64,000 nucleotides of DNA, from positions 1-64,000 of the forward strand of contig DDGL01000014.1 of assembly GCA_002337605.1 (NCBI GenBank), read 5' to 3'. Each line of letters opens with the position of its first letter. The stretch's first letter is position 1. This DNA comes from Flavobacteriaceae bacterium UBA1903. GTDB lineage: Bacteria; Bacteroidota; Bacteroidia; Flavobacteriales; Flavobacteriaceae. The notes below the pieces were generated by a model that saw only the letters and a list, made by a program, of their open reading frames with translations, ran no database searches and was not told where the DNA came from. Below are positions 35,516-44,052 of this stretch, one piece after another. The translations under genes and the position numbers were made by a program.

Positions 35516-36772
35516 ATGTTTAAAACTATTGCTTCGCTCCTATTTATAATTTGTATCTGTCCACTACTAACAGCTCAGGTAGCACAAGAAATACCACCAC
35601 CCGAGTATATTGGCACCGTTCAATTCAGAGGCACTTCTTCTCAAAACCAAATACCCATCATTACCTTAGGCGACAAACTTCAAATTTCTTTCGATGCGCT
35701 GAATGGAAACGAAGACGATTTTTACTACAGAATAGACCATTATAATTTTGACTGGACCCCAAGCGACCTTTCTAAAAATGAATATCTGGGCGGTTTTGAC
35801 GAGGTACGGATTGAAACCTACGAAAACTCACTGAACACCCTTCAAATTTTTTCGCATTACTTTTTAACCATTCCTAACCGGGAAACGAATAGAATTTCAA
35901 AAAGCGGAAACTATCTTATTACTTTTTCTGATGACGATGGAAACATTGTGTTTTCCAGAAAATTTATTGTCATGGAAAATGTTGTAAGTGTGCAGGTAGA
36001 CATAAAAAGAGCACGAGATATTAGACGTATTAGAACAGATCAAGCAGTGCAGTTTACCATAAACTCTCCTTCGTTATTACTTATTAATCCAAAACTAAAT
36101 GTAAAGACGCTGGTCATGCAAAACAGCAATATAAAAAGCGCCATTACAGATCTTAAACCTCAATATAATATTGGAACAGAGCTTATTTACAGGTACGATA
36201 AAGAGGCTGCTTTTGGCGGTGGAAACGAATACCACTTTTTCGACAATAAAGATGTGCGAGCCGCCAATAACAGCATCAGAAGAATAGAACTAACCGACGT
36301 TTATGAAAATTTCCTCTTTACAGACATTGACCGTAGTGATCGTCCCTACACCTACAATCCCGATATTAATGGCGATTTTGTAGTTCGGAACCTCAATGCT
36401 GAAAACCAAAACATTGAGGCCGAATATGTGCGTATGCATTTTAACCTTCAGTATTTTGAGCCTTTGGGAGATAAGGAAATTCATATTTACGGAAATTTCA
36501 ATAATTACACGATAGATGGCTCCACGTATATGCGCTATAATGAAAGTACAGACACCTATCAAACTTCCCGTCTTTTTAAACAAGGATTTTACAATTACAA
36601 ATACGTGTTAGTAGACCGCGATGGCAGCATAGACGAAGGCGCCATAAGCGGAGACTTCTGGGAAACTGAAAATGAATACACCGTGTTGGTCTATTACCGA
36701 GGCCCTGGGAAACGATTTGACCGGGTTATTGGCTTTGGTCGTGGCAGCTCAACCAACATCACCAACAACTAA
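35516..36772 (+). CDS. Type IX secretion system Plug protein (DUF5103)
   Basis: 418 residues with a signal peptide (residues 1-20, ending LLTAQ) and the DUF5103 pattern: YIGTVQFRGTSSQNQIPII early, DDFYYRIDHYNFDWTPSDLS, NEYLGGFDEVRIETYENS, and the stretch SGNYLITFSDDDGNIVFSRK. In the Flavobacterium T9SS structure this protein closes the periplasmic face of the SprA translocon. The window also encodes other T9SS-related genes (porT) and two exported cargo proteins. It is a single-gene transcript, divergent from nqr. Confidence 0.88.
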   Translation: MFKTIASLLFIICICPLLTAQVAQEIPPPEYIGTVQFRGTSSQNQIPIITLGDKLQISFDALNGNEDDFYYRIDHYNFDWTPSDLSKNEYLGGFDEVRIETYENSLNTLQIFSHYFLTIPNRETNRISKSGNYLITFSDDDGNIVFSRKFIVMENVVSVQVDIKRARDIRRIRTDQAVQFTINSPSLLLINPKLNVKTLVMQNSNIKSAITDLKPQYNIGTELIYRYDKEAAFGGGNEYHFFDNKDVRAANNSIRRIELTDVYENFLFTDIDRSDRPYTYNPDINGDFVVRNLNAENQNIEAEYVRMHFNLQYFEPLGDKEIHIYGNFNNYTIDGSTYMRYNESTDTYQTSRLFKQGFYNYKYVLVDRDGSIDEGAISGDFWETENEYTVLVYYRGPGKRFDRVIGFGRGSSTNITNN

Positions 36773-36889
36773 GTAATTTTACTTCGGTATTTTTCAGCGT
36801 ATACAATAAATCACATTTAATAGGTAGCGTATCCAAAGGATTCGATTGGCTTCATCTAAACATTGGAAGCTATTTCGATCTATAATTAG

Positions 36890-36897
36890 TATTTTCG
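36890..36897 (+). promoter_or_regulatory. Probable -7 promoter element for the PLP decarboxylase
   Basis: TATTTTCG differs from TAnnTTTG at one position and lies 19 bases before the ATG at 36916. Confidence 0.45.
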
Positions 36898-36915
36898 CAC
36901 CATAAATATAAACCA

Positions 36916-38307
36916 ATGAAACACGAACTTGAATTATTTAACAAGCTCGCACACAAACTTTTTGAAGCCGAAAACACCAACCCTGTAACCAAACCGCTTC
37001 CAGCAGTGGAACTGTTTGAGCAGCTGGATATAAAATTGCACAACCAGCCCGACGCCAATTTTGAAGAAACCATAGAAAAATTAGTGCTCAATACCCCAAG
37101 AACAGCCACCCGCTTGTTTTTTAACCAGTTATTTGGCGGGAGAAATCCTAAAGCTACCTTAGGAGATTTATTGGCAGTATTGCTTAACAATAGCATGTAT
37201 ACCTACAAAGTAGCAGGGCCTCAAGTAGGCGTGGAAAAAGAAATACTACATAACATTTGTGAGATGATAGGCTACCCAGAAACCAGCGACGGTACTTTTG
37301 CGCCTGGTGGATCTATGAGTAATTTTATGGCTATGGTTATGGCGCGTGATGCCTTTAAGGAAAACATAAGAACCGAAGGCGTTCAAGACAAGCTTATTGT
37401 GTATACCTCGGCAGAGTCGCATTACTCTATCCCTAAAAATGCAGCGTTAATGGGTGTAGGCCGAGAACAGGTTCGGTATGTTGCTACAGATGCCTTCGGA
37501 AAAATGATTCCTGAGGCCTTAGACATTCTTATTAAAAAAGATATTGAGGACGGAAACCACCCGTTTTTTGTGAATGCTACGGCAGGAACTACTGTTTTAG
37601 GTGCATTCGATCCTATTGAGCCGCTTTCTGAAATTTGTAAAAAACACAGTATTTGGCTTCACGTAGATGGTGCGTATTGTGGCAGCGTTATTTTCAGCAC
37701 AACCTATAAACACTTGGTAAAAGGTCTGGAGCTCTCAGACTCTTTTAGTGTAAACGCTCATAAAATGATGGGCACACCCCTTACCTGCTCTATTATTGTG
37801 ACGCAACATAAAAAACACCTCAACAATTCTTTCAGCAACGATGCCGCATATCTCTATCAAACCGATGGTGATGATTATAACTTAGGCAAAACATCTATCC
37901 AGTGTGGTAGAAGAAACGATGCGTTAAAATTCTGGACCCTATGGAAATCAGTCGGGACCATTGGTCTTGAAAAAATTGTAGACCAGCAGTTTCAGTTAGC
38001 TGAAGTGGCTCTCGAATACATTAAAGATCATGACGATTATACAGTGTATAGTTTCGACAAATCTATTTCCGTATGTTTCAACTATAAAAACATCCCAGCA
38101 CAGCATTTGTGTACAGCGCTTTATGAGCATGCCGAATTAATGGTAGGCTACGGCTCTTTTCAGGAAAATGAATTTGTACGTTTAGTGACCATTAATGCGG
38201 GGAATAGTAAAGAAGATATTTTGAATTTCTTTACAATACTGGAGCGTTTTGTAGAAGAGAATGAGGAGGTTTTTGCTGAATTAGTTTCTGAAGAACAACA
38301 AATGTAA
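36916..38307 (+). CDS. PLP-dependent group II amino-acid decarboxylase
   Basis: 463 residues. The PLP lysine is in SVNAHKMMGTPLTCS, the aspartate that binds the ring nitrogen in WLHVDGAYCGS, and APGGSMSNFMAMVMARD is the substrate-side loop. It belongs to the glutamate/aromatic/diaminobutyrate decarboxylase group, but the family does not by itself reveal the substrate; glutamate, aspartate (to beta-alanine), cysteine-sulfinate or diaminobutyrate are all possible. It stands alone between the Plug gene and a palindromic repeat, so context does not help. Confidence 0.87.
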   Translation: MKHELELFNKLAHKLFEAENTNPVTKPLPAVELFEQLDIKLHNQPDANFEETIEKLVLNTPRTATRLFFNQLFGGRNPKATLGDLLAVLLNNSMYTYKVAGPQVGVEKEILHNICEMIGYPETSDGTFAPGGSMSNFMAMVMARDAFKENIRTEGVQDKLIVYTSAESHYSIPKNAALMGVGREQVRYVATDAFGKMIPEALDILIKKDIEDGNHPFFVNATAGTTVLGAFDPIEPLSEICKKHSIWLHVDGAYCGSVIFSTTYKHLVKGLELSDSFSVNAHKMMGTPLTCSIIVTQHKKHLNNSFSNDAAYLYQTDGDDYNLGKTSIQCGRRNDALKFWTLWKSVGTIGLEKIVDQQFQLAEVALEYIKDHDDYTVYSFDKSISVCFNYKNIPAQHLCTALYEHAELMVGYGSFQENEFVRLVTINAGNSKEDILNFFTILERFVEENEEVFAELVSEEQQM

Positions 38308-38352
38308 TAGCATTTCTAATTAAAACAATACTGTACAAAGCTGTTTTACGAA

Positions 38353-38426
38353 TGTCAAATTGAGCGCAGTTGAAGTTTTTAATTTACGGATTTTCAATTA
38401 AGGTTTCGACTGCGCTCAACCTGACA
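38353..38426. repeat. Palindromic REP-like element between convergent genes
   Basis: TGTCAAATTGAGCGCAGTTG with AAGTTTTTAATT on the left (38353-38384) is an imperfect inverted copy of AATTAAGGTTTCGACTGCGC with TCAACCTGACA on the right (38396-38426), so the transcript would fold into a long hairpin. The right arm matches the repeat at about 15971-16003. It fills the 136-base gap between the ends of the decarboxylase and purT genes and could serve as a terminator for both. Confidence 0.75.
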
Positions 38427-38443
38427 CAGTAATTTATCAACCT

Positions 38444-39607
38444 TTACAGTTTCACCTCAACCTTTGCTGCCAAATCCTTTGCACGCTGAGTTACTTCTTT
38501 CACATCCCCATCCAAACTATCGTAAGTAACCACCACTCCCATGCGTCTGTACGGACGCGAAGTTGGCTTTCCAAACAACCTGAAATCACTTTTAGGAGCC
38601 GACGCGACTGCTTCAATATTTGAAAAGATTGGATTGTCACTGTGTCCATGCGCCAAGATCACAGCACTAGCACCTATACGCTCCTGTGTAATTTCGGCAA
38701 TAGGGAGTCCTAAAACAGCACGCAGATGCAATTCGAATTCATTAAAATTTTGGGTGTTTGCCAATGTTACCATTCCGGTATCATGCGGTCTTGGGGATAC
38801 TTCAGAAAAGTAAACCCCATAGTCACCCACAAAAAACTCAACACCCCAGATACCCGCACCACCCAAGGCTTTGGTCACTTTGCCTGCCATCTCTTGCGCG
38901 ATTTTTAAATGCGCTTGTTCCATAGTAGCAGGTTGCCAGCTTTCTCGGTAATCACCACGTTCCTGGGTATGTCCTATGGGAGGACAGAATAATGTCTCCC
39001 CATTTCTTTGAGTGACGGTAAGGAGGGTAATTTCATAATTAAAGTCTATGAAGGCCTCTACAATCACTTCGGCCACATCGCCTCTGGAGCCTTCCTGAGA
39101 ATAGTTCCAGGCGGTTTCAATATCTGCTTCGGTTGTAATAGTGCTTTGTCCTTTCCCACTCGAAGACATTAATGGTTTTACTACGCAAGGCATTCCAATT
39201 TCAGCAACCGCATTTTTTAATTCTACTGCTGAAGTTGCATACCGGTAGTTCGCAGCCTTTAGTTCCAGTTCCTTTACTGCAAGATCCCTAATTGCCTTTC
39301 GGTTCATGGTATAATTAGCCGCTTTCGCACTTGGGATCACGGTGTAGCCTTGCTGCTCGTAATCATAAAAACGTTCGGTACGTATGGCTTCAATTTCAGG
39401 AATGATATAATCTGGAGTATGTTTTTCAACCAACGCATCCAAGGCAGCGCCGTCCAACATATTAATCACCTCAAACTCGTGGGCAACTTGCATGGCAGGT
39501 GCATTTGAGTAACTATCTACCGCGACAACATATTGTCCTAACCGTTGTGCTGCGATTACAAATTCTTTACCCAGCTCACCAGAGCCTAAAAGGAGGATTT
39601 TTGACAT
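38444..39607 (-). CDS. purT: Formate-dependent phosphoribosylglycinamide formyltransferase (GAR transformylase 2)
   Basis: 387 residues, ATP-grasp enzyme that formylates GAR with formate and ATP in purine synthesis. ILLLGSGELGKEFVIAAQRL opens the N-terminal preATP-grasp domain; MNRKAIRDLAVKEL, KPLMSSSGKGQST and EVSPRPHDTGMVTLA are the catalytic and substrate stretches. Length equals that of E. coli PurT. It is the third gene of a probable desaturase-aminotransferase-purT transcript, 12 bases after the aminotransferase stop. Confidence 0.95.
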   Translation of the reverse strand: MSKILLLGSGELGKEFVIAAQRLGQYVVAVDSYSNAPAMQVAHEFEVINMLDGAALDALVEKHTPDYIIPEIEAIRTERFYDYEQQGYTVIPSAKAANYTMNRKAIRDLAVKELELKAANYRYATSAVELKNAVAEIGMPCVVKPLMSSSGKGQSTITTEADIETAWNYSQEGSRGDVAEVIVEAFIDFNYEITLLTVTQRNGETLFCPPIGHTQERGDYRESWQPATMEQAHLKIAQEMAGKVTKALGGAGIWGVEFFVGDYGVYFSEVSPRPHDTGMVTLANTQNFNEFELHLRAVLGLPIAEITQERIGASAVILAHGHSDNPIFSNIEAVASAPKSDFRLFGKPTSRPYRRMGVVVTYDSLDGDVKEVTQRAKDLAAKVEVKL

Positions 39608-39619
39608 GAAGATTTAATT

Positions 39620-40807
39620 TTAAGTCAGCGCTTCTTTTATGCGCTTCATTGCTTCTTTGATATCATTTTCAGAAGCTGCGTAACTTATTCGAATACAGTT
39701 TGGGCTTCCAAATGCTTCCCCTGTTACCGTAGCAACGTTTGCTTCTTCCAAAAGAAAGAGGGCAAAATCCGAAGCATTGGAAATTGTTTTTCCATTCAGG
39801 GTTTTCCCGAAGTAATAAGAAATATCAGGAAACACATAAAAAGCACCTTCAGGTTCATTGGTTTTGAAACCCGGGATTTCATTTAACAATCCCAGAATTA
39901 ACGAACGACGCTCTTTAAAAGCATCTACCATATACTGAATTTTACTAGGCGGATGCTCCAAAGCCGTAATGGTTGCTCGCTGCGCAATACAGTTAGCGCC
40001 ACTGGTTACCTGTCCCTGCATCTTATTACAAGCTCGTGCTATATATTCCGGACCTCCCATATAACCAATACGCCAACCCGTCATTGAGAATGCTTTGGAA
40101 ACTCCGTTTACAGTAACGGTACGGTCATACATATCATCAAATTGAGCCATGGAGGCATGCGCTCCGGTAAAATTAATATGCTCGTAAATCTCGTCGCTTA
40201 CAACTATAATTTCTGGATATTTCACCAACACATCTGCCAGGGCACGAAGTTCCTTTTTGCTATACACAGATCCACTTGGGTTACAAGGAGAACTGTAAAT
40301 TATCATTTTTGTCTTAGGCGTAATAGCCGCTTCTAATGCTTGTGGGGTTATTTTAAAATCGGTTTCTATAGTCGATTTTATTTCTACCGGTACGCCACCA
40401 GCCACTTTACTTATATCTGCATAGCTTACCCAGTATGGAGCTGGCAAGAGCACTTCGTCACCTTCGTTTAACAGCACTTGTGCAAGATTTGCCAAAGATT
40501 GTTTAGCTCCCGTAGAAACTACAATTTGTGAAGGACCGTACGTTAAGTTATTGTCACGCTTAAATTTGGTGATAATAGCTTTTTTAAGTTCAGCATATCC
40601 ATCTACCGGAGTGTAACTATGGTAATTATCTTCTATGGCTTTAATAGCTGCTTCTTTTACAAATTCCGGGATGGTAAAATCTGGTTCTCCCAGGCTTAAG
40701 CCAATAATGTCTTTTCCGGCTTCTTTTAATTCTCTTGCTTTTGCAGCCATGGCAAGTGTTGCAGAGGTTGCCATATTGTTTACACGGTCAGAAAGTTGGT
40801 TGCTCAT
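39620..40807 (-). CDS. aspC: Class I aspartate aminotransferase-like enzyme
   Basis: 395 residues, PLP fold type I, aminotransferase class I (I-gamma type). The PLP lysine lies in NGVSKAFSMTGWRIGY, NPSGSVYSKKEL and SDEIYEHINF carry Asn/Asp/Tyr of the cofactor site, and the C-terminal RISYAASENDI supplies the substrate-binding arginine. Its probable substrates are aspartate, glutamate or related amino acids. It begins 4 bases after the desaturase stop and ends 12 bases before purT. Confidence 0.9.
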   Translation of the reverse strand: MSNQLSDRVNNMATSATLAMAAKARELKEAGKDIIGLSLGEPDFTIPEFVKEAAIKAIEDNYHSYTPVDGYAELKKAIITKFKRDNNLTYGPSQIVVSTGAKQSLANLAQVLLNEGDEVLLPAPYWVSYADISKVAGGVPVEIKSTIETDFKITPQALEAAITPKTKMIIYSSPCNPSGSVYSKKELRALADVLVKYPEIIVVSDEIYEHINFTGAHASMAQFDDMYDRTVTVNGVSKAFSMTGWRIGYMGGPEYIARACNKMQGQVTSGANCIAQRATITALEHPPSKIQYMVDAFKERRSLILGLLNEIPGFKTNEPEGAFYVFPDISYYFGKTLNGKTISNASDFALFLLEEANVATVTGEAFGSPNCIRISYAASENDIKEAMKRIKEALT

Positions 40808-40811
40808 AGTG

Positions 40812-41912
40812 TTATGCAGAAATTGCAGGGTTCATCCCCATCTCTTTTAAGTGTTTAAAATGTGCTATAATAGCACTTCTTGTTGTTCGGTATTCGTAAT
40901 ATGGCAAGTTGAATTCCAAAGCCGTACTTTTCACAATTTCTGAAATTTTTGTGTAATGTACATGGCTTATGTTAGGAAATATATGGTGTTCTACCTGGTG
41001 ATTTAATCCCCCTGTAAACCAATTCATTATTTTGTTATTCGTACTGAAGTTTACCGTAGTAAACAATTGGTGGATCGCCCAGGTGTTCTTCATATTTCCA
41101 GTATTATCCGGCAAGGGCATTTGAGTATCTCCTACCACGTGAGCTAACTGAAACACTACACTTAAAATAAGGCCTGCTATGTAATGCATTAGAAAGAACC
41201 CTATTAAGATTTTCCACCATGCTATGTCAAAAAACAGAATTGGCAATACGATCCAAATACTTACATAAATGGCTTTTGTTATAAATAATGTTGTCCATTG
41301 CACCGAAGGCTTAGGAAATTTACCGTAGGAAAGCTTCTTCGATAAATATCTTTTTGTTTGTTTGAAATCTGCTGTAAGCATCCAGTTAAACGTTAGTAAT
41401 CCATACAGAAAGATACTATACACATGCTGAAACCTATGCATCTTATACCACTTTGCATGTTTAGAGAACCGAATAATCCGACCCGCATCCAGGTCTTCAT
41501 CATGGCCATGAATATTTGTGTACGTGTGATGAAGCACATTGTGCTGTACTTGCCAGTTGTATACATTTCCAGCCAGAATATAAATACTTCCTCCCAGGAT
41601 TTTATTAATCCATTTCTTGGAAGAGTACGAACCGTGGTTAGCATCGTGCATTACATTCATTCCTACGCCAGCCATCCCTACACCCATAACAATGGTTAAT
41701 AGGATCTGTGCCCAAGTTGGAAGGTTAAGAGTAAGTAATAAAAAGTATGGAGACAGGTATAACGAAAACATGATAAATGTCTTTACATGCAATTTCCAAT
41801 TACCTGTTCTGGCAATGTCATTTTCTTTAAAGTAGCCATTCACTCGCTTGTTAAGCGTACGGAAAAATTTAGCTGAATCTACGCGGGAAAATTTAATTTG
41901 AGGAGCATTCAC
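40812..41912 (-). CDS. Membrane fatty-acid desaturase
   Basis: About 366 residues with four membrane helices and the three histidine boxes of acyl desaturases: HDANHGS, HHTYTN with following HGHDED, and GLNHQVEHHIFP. The Q-x-x-HH form of the third box is typical of front-end (delta-5/delta-6 type) and related acyl-lipid desaturases, though no cytochrome b5 domain is attached. No ATG opens the frame. I choose GTG at 41912 because the frame start at 41978 (TTG) lies before the -7 element TATTTTTG at 41956-41963; the position of transcription start excludes it. Heads an operon with aspC and purT. Confidence 0.88.
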   Translation of the reverse strand: MNAPQIKFSRVDSAKFFRTLNKRVNGYFKENDIARTGNWKLHVKTFIMFSLYLSPYFLLLTLNLPTWAQILLTIVMGVGMAGVGMNVMHDANHGSYSSKKWINKILGGSIYILAGNVYNWQVQHNVLHHTYTNIHGHDEDLDAGRIIRFSKHAKWYKMHRFQHVYSIFLYGLLTFNWMLTADFKQTKRYLSKKLSYGKFPKPSVQWTTLFITKAIYVSIWIVLPILFFDIAWWKILIGFFLMHYIAGLILSVVFQLAHVVGDTQMPLPDNTGNMKNTWAIHQLFTTVNFSTNNKIMNWFTGGLNHQVEHHIFPNISHVHYTKISEIVKSTALEFNLPYYEYRTTRSAIIAHFKHLKEMGMNPAISA

Positions 41913-41955
41913 GGGTTTAAGTTTGTGTTCAAGATTGCTCTTGACTATTGAACGG

Positions 41956-41963
41956 CAAAAATA
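41956..41963 (-). promoter_or_regulatory. -7 promoter element for desaturase-aspC-purT
   Basis: TATTTTTG on the minus strand matches TAnnTTTG. It lies 44 bases upstream of the chosen GTG start and is divergent from the rsmG promoter 55 bases away. Confidence 0.65.
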
Positions 41964-42017
41964 CGCATTGTTAACCAAAAACGCTGCAACCGAAATAAAA
42001 AGTTATAAAAGAAGCCT

Positions 42018-42025
42018 TACTTTTG
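42018..42025 (+). promoter_or_regulatory. -7 promoter element for rsmG
   Basis: TACTTTTG matches TAnnTTTG exactly and lies 17 bases before the ATG at 42042. Confidence 0.7.
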
Positions 42026-42041
42026 CACGTATAACTATGCT

Positions 42042-42671
42042 ATGGAACTTATACAAACCTACTTTCCACAACTAACTGAAGCGCAAACACTTCAATTTCA
42101 AAAGCTGGAAACACTTTATAAAGACTGGAACCTTAAAATTAATGTGGTATCCAGAAAAGATATAGACGAATTATACCTGCGTCATGTACTCCATTCGTTG
42201 GGTATTGCGAAAGTACAACCCTTTGTTGCAAACTCTAAAGTTTTGGACATAGGCACTGGAGGTGGATTTCCAGGTATTCCTCTGGCAATTCTTTTCCCCG
42301 AAACACAGTTCCATTTGGTAGATAGTATTGGAAAAAAGATAAAAGTAGTTCAGGAAGTTTCAGAAGGATTAGGACTTCAGAATGTAAAGGTGACCAATGC
42401 CCGAGCCGAAACCATTACAGATCAGTACGACTTTATTGTAAGTCGTGCCGTAGCACAAATGGAAACATTTGTTCGCTGGGTGCGGGACCGTGTTGCTAAA
42501 AAAAGCAAGCACGAATTAAAGAATGGGATTTTATATTTGAAAGGCGGTGACCTTTCTGAAGAATTAAAAGACTTCCCAAAAGCAACGATCTACAACCTTA
42601 CAGCTTATTTTAAAGAAGACTTTTTTGAAACTAAAAGTGTAGTGCACTTGCCGCTAAAGTATAGGGGGTAG
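42042..42671 (+). CDS. rsmG: 16S rRNA (guanine-527-N7)-methyltransferase
   Basis: 209 residues of the RsmG/GidB family. The SAM-binding loop VLDIGTGGGFPGIPLAILFP, the pattern RHVLHSLG and VVSRKDIDELYLRH before it, and DFIVSRAVAQMETFVRW are diagnostic. It methylates G527 of 16S rRNA. Length is normal. Single-gene transcript, convergent with the truncated Nudix gene 16 bases away. Confidence 0.96.
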   Translation: MELIQTYFPQLTEAQTLQFQKLETLYKDWNLKINVVSRKDIDELYLRHVLHSLGIAKVQPFVANSKVLDIGTGGGFPGIPLAILFPETQFHLVDSIGKKIKVVQEVSEGLGLQNVKVTNARAETITDQYDFIVSRAVAQMETFVRWVRDRVAKKSKHELKNGILYLKGGDLSEELKDFPKATIYNLTAYFKEDFFETKSVVHLPLKYRG

Positions 42672-42687
42672 TTTTGGGTGTTTGCTG

Positions 42688-43017
42688 TTAAAATTTTTTG
42701 GCTTGTTTAGCGAGGAACCATTGCAATGCTATAATGGTTTTAGCATCAATAATTTTTTCTGAAAGCCAGGATTCTATTTCAGTAACCGGTAGTTTTATAA
42801 GTTTTATATCTTCTTTTTCTGAAGCAACACCACCTCCTTTTGAGGTTTTATCTTTTGCAGCAACTTCAGCATAAAAAAGATAGCACCGTTCTGTTGCTCC
42901 TCCTGGAGAGGTATAAAAATTAAAAATCTGTTCTGGCTGGAAAATCAAATATCCAACTTCCTCTTCGGTTTCACGTACGACACACGTTAAAGGACATTCA
43001 TTTTTCTCCATAGACCC
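42688..43017 (-). pseudogene. Nudix hydrolase, N-terminally truncated
   Basis: The frame encodes the C-terminal half of a Nudix hydrolase. Counted from the codon for Gly at 43015-43017, the box G-x5-E-x7-RE-T-EE-V-G is complete (ECPLTCVVRETEEEVGY), followed by TSPGGATERCYLFYAEV typical of the GDP-mannose/ADP-ribose pyrophosphatase branch. An in-frame TAA at 43021-43023 lies just before that glycine, so the roughly 90-100 residue N-terminal domain of this branch is missing. The first ATG (43011) would even delete the box glycine. The break coincides with the truncated Omp28-like gene on the other strand. Confidence 0.75.
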
Positions 43018-43020
43018 TTT

Positions 43021-43974
43021 TTAGAAGACGAAACAGTTCCCGATATTGAAATAGGTCTTATCTATAGACCTGCTTCTTTGAGAAACCAAGAGATTACATT
43101 TTCTGTTTTTGATGAAGAAGGAAATGATATTTCCACCGACGCTACTTTTTATGTAGATGGTACTGCATTGGATACAAATTCGTTTAGTTCTGATACCGAA
43201 GGAAGTTTTGAAATCTATGCAGAATACAATAATAATGGTACTACGGCTACCACTGAAACTGAAACATTTAACGTCGTAATCCCAAAACGAAAAATAAGTA
43301 TCGAAGACCATACCGGTACCTGGTGTGGCTACTGCCCAAGAATTACAGAAGCTATTGAAAAAGTCCATGACGAAACAGATAACATAACGGTCGTTGCTAT
43401 CCATAATAACGATGAAATGGCCTTAGACTTTGAAGAAATTATCCGAGAAGAGTTTGGTGTATCCGGGTTTCCAACAGGCCGCCTGAACCGAACTACAGAA
43501 TGGGATCGCCCCCATGAAGAAGCAGAAGTTACTTCAATAGCAGGAACAGCATCTCCTATTGGAATAGGAATTAAATCTACCGTAACAGGAAACACATTAA
43601 ATGCTACCATAAGCGTAAGTAGCGAGGAAGCACTTTCTGGTAAAAAACTAGTGGTTTACTTAGTGGAAGATGGCATTATAGCAGACCAGGTTAACTACTT
43701 AAACAACGATCCTTCCAGTATTTATTACCAACAAGGAGATCCAATTATTGGATTTGTACACGACGATGTTTTGAGAGCTTCCTTAACAGATCTATTTGGA
43801 AATAACATTTCCTCTGTAGGGGCACTTGAAGAATACACTACAGACTTAAGCACAACACTCGATTCTTCTTTTGTAGTAGAAAATCTTGAACTGGTTGTTA
43901 TGGTCACAGAGAGCGACAACACTACGTTAAACTCACAATACGCAAAAGTAAATGAAACCAAGGGCTACGAATAA
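43021..43974 (+). pseudogene. Omp28-related thioredoxin-fold protein, N-terminally truncated
   Basis: The frame encodes an Omp28-like protein: a beta domain (ITFSVFDEEGNDISTDATFY) and a thioredoxin-like domain with the CxxC motif in HTGTWCGYCPRITEAI near residue 100, then GFPTGRLNR and a C-terminal beta domain. It has no signal peptide or lipobox although the family is exported. The frame stays open upstream of the first ATG (43078) to a stop at 42988-42990, but the codons before about 43021 are antisense to the Nudix gene. The 5' end seems to have been lost in a deletion. The rest is intact to its stop. Confidence 0.72.
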
Positions 43975-44002
43975 AGTAACTCCTCCATTTTTCCCCAATA
44001 TA

Positions 44003-44039
44003 AAAAGCCGCTATCAAAACTTGATAACGGCTTTTTTTT
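44003..44039. terminator. Bidirectional terminator between the Omp28-like and pruA genes
   Basis: GCCGCTATCAA pairs with TTGATAACGGC (one mismatch) over a three-base loop, with A-run and T-run on the two sides. Confidence 0.88.
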
Positions 44040-44052
44040 GTTTCTTTTTAAA

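Noticed and set aside
43021..43404. Minus-strand frame of 127 codons opposite the Omp28-like gene
   Set aside because: Antisense to a recognisable thioredoxin-fold domain with conserved CxxC; Cys/Phe/Ser-rich translation is typical of a shadow.
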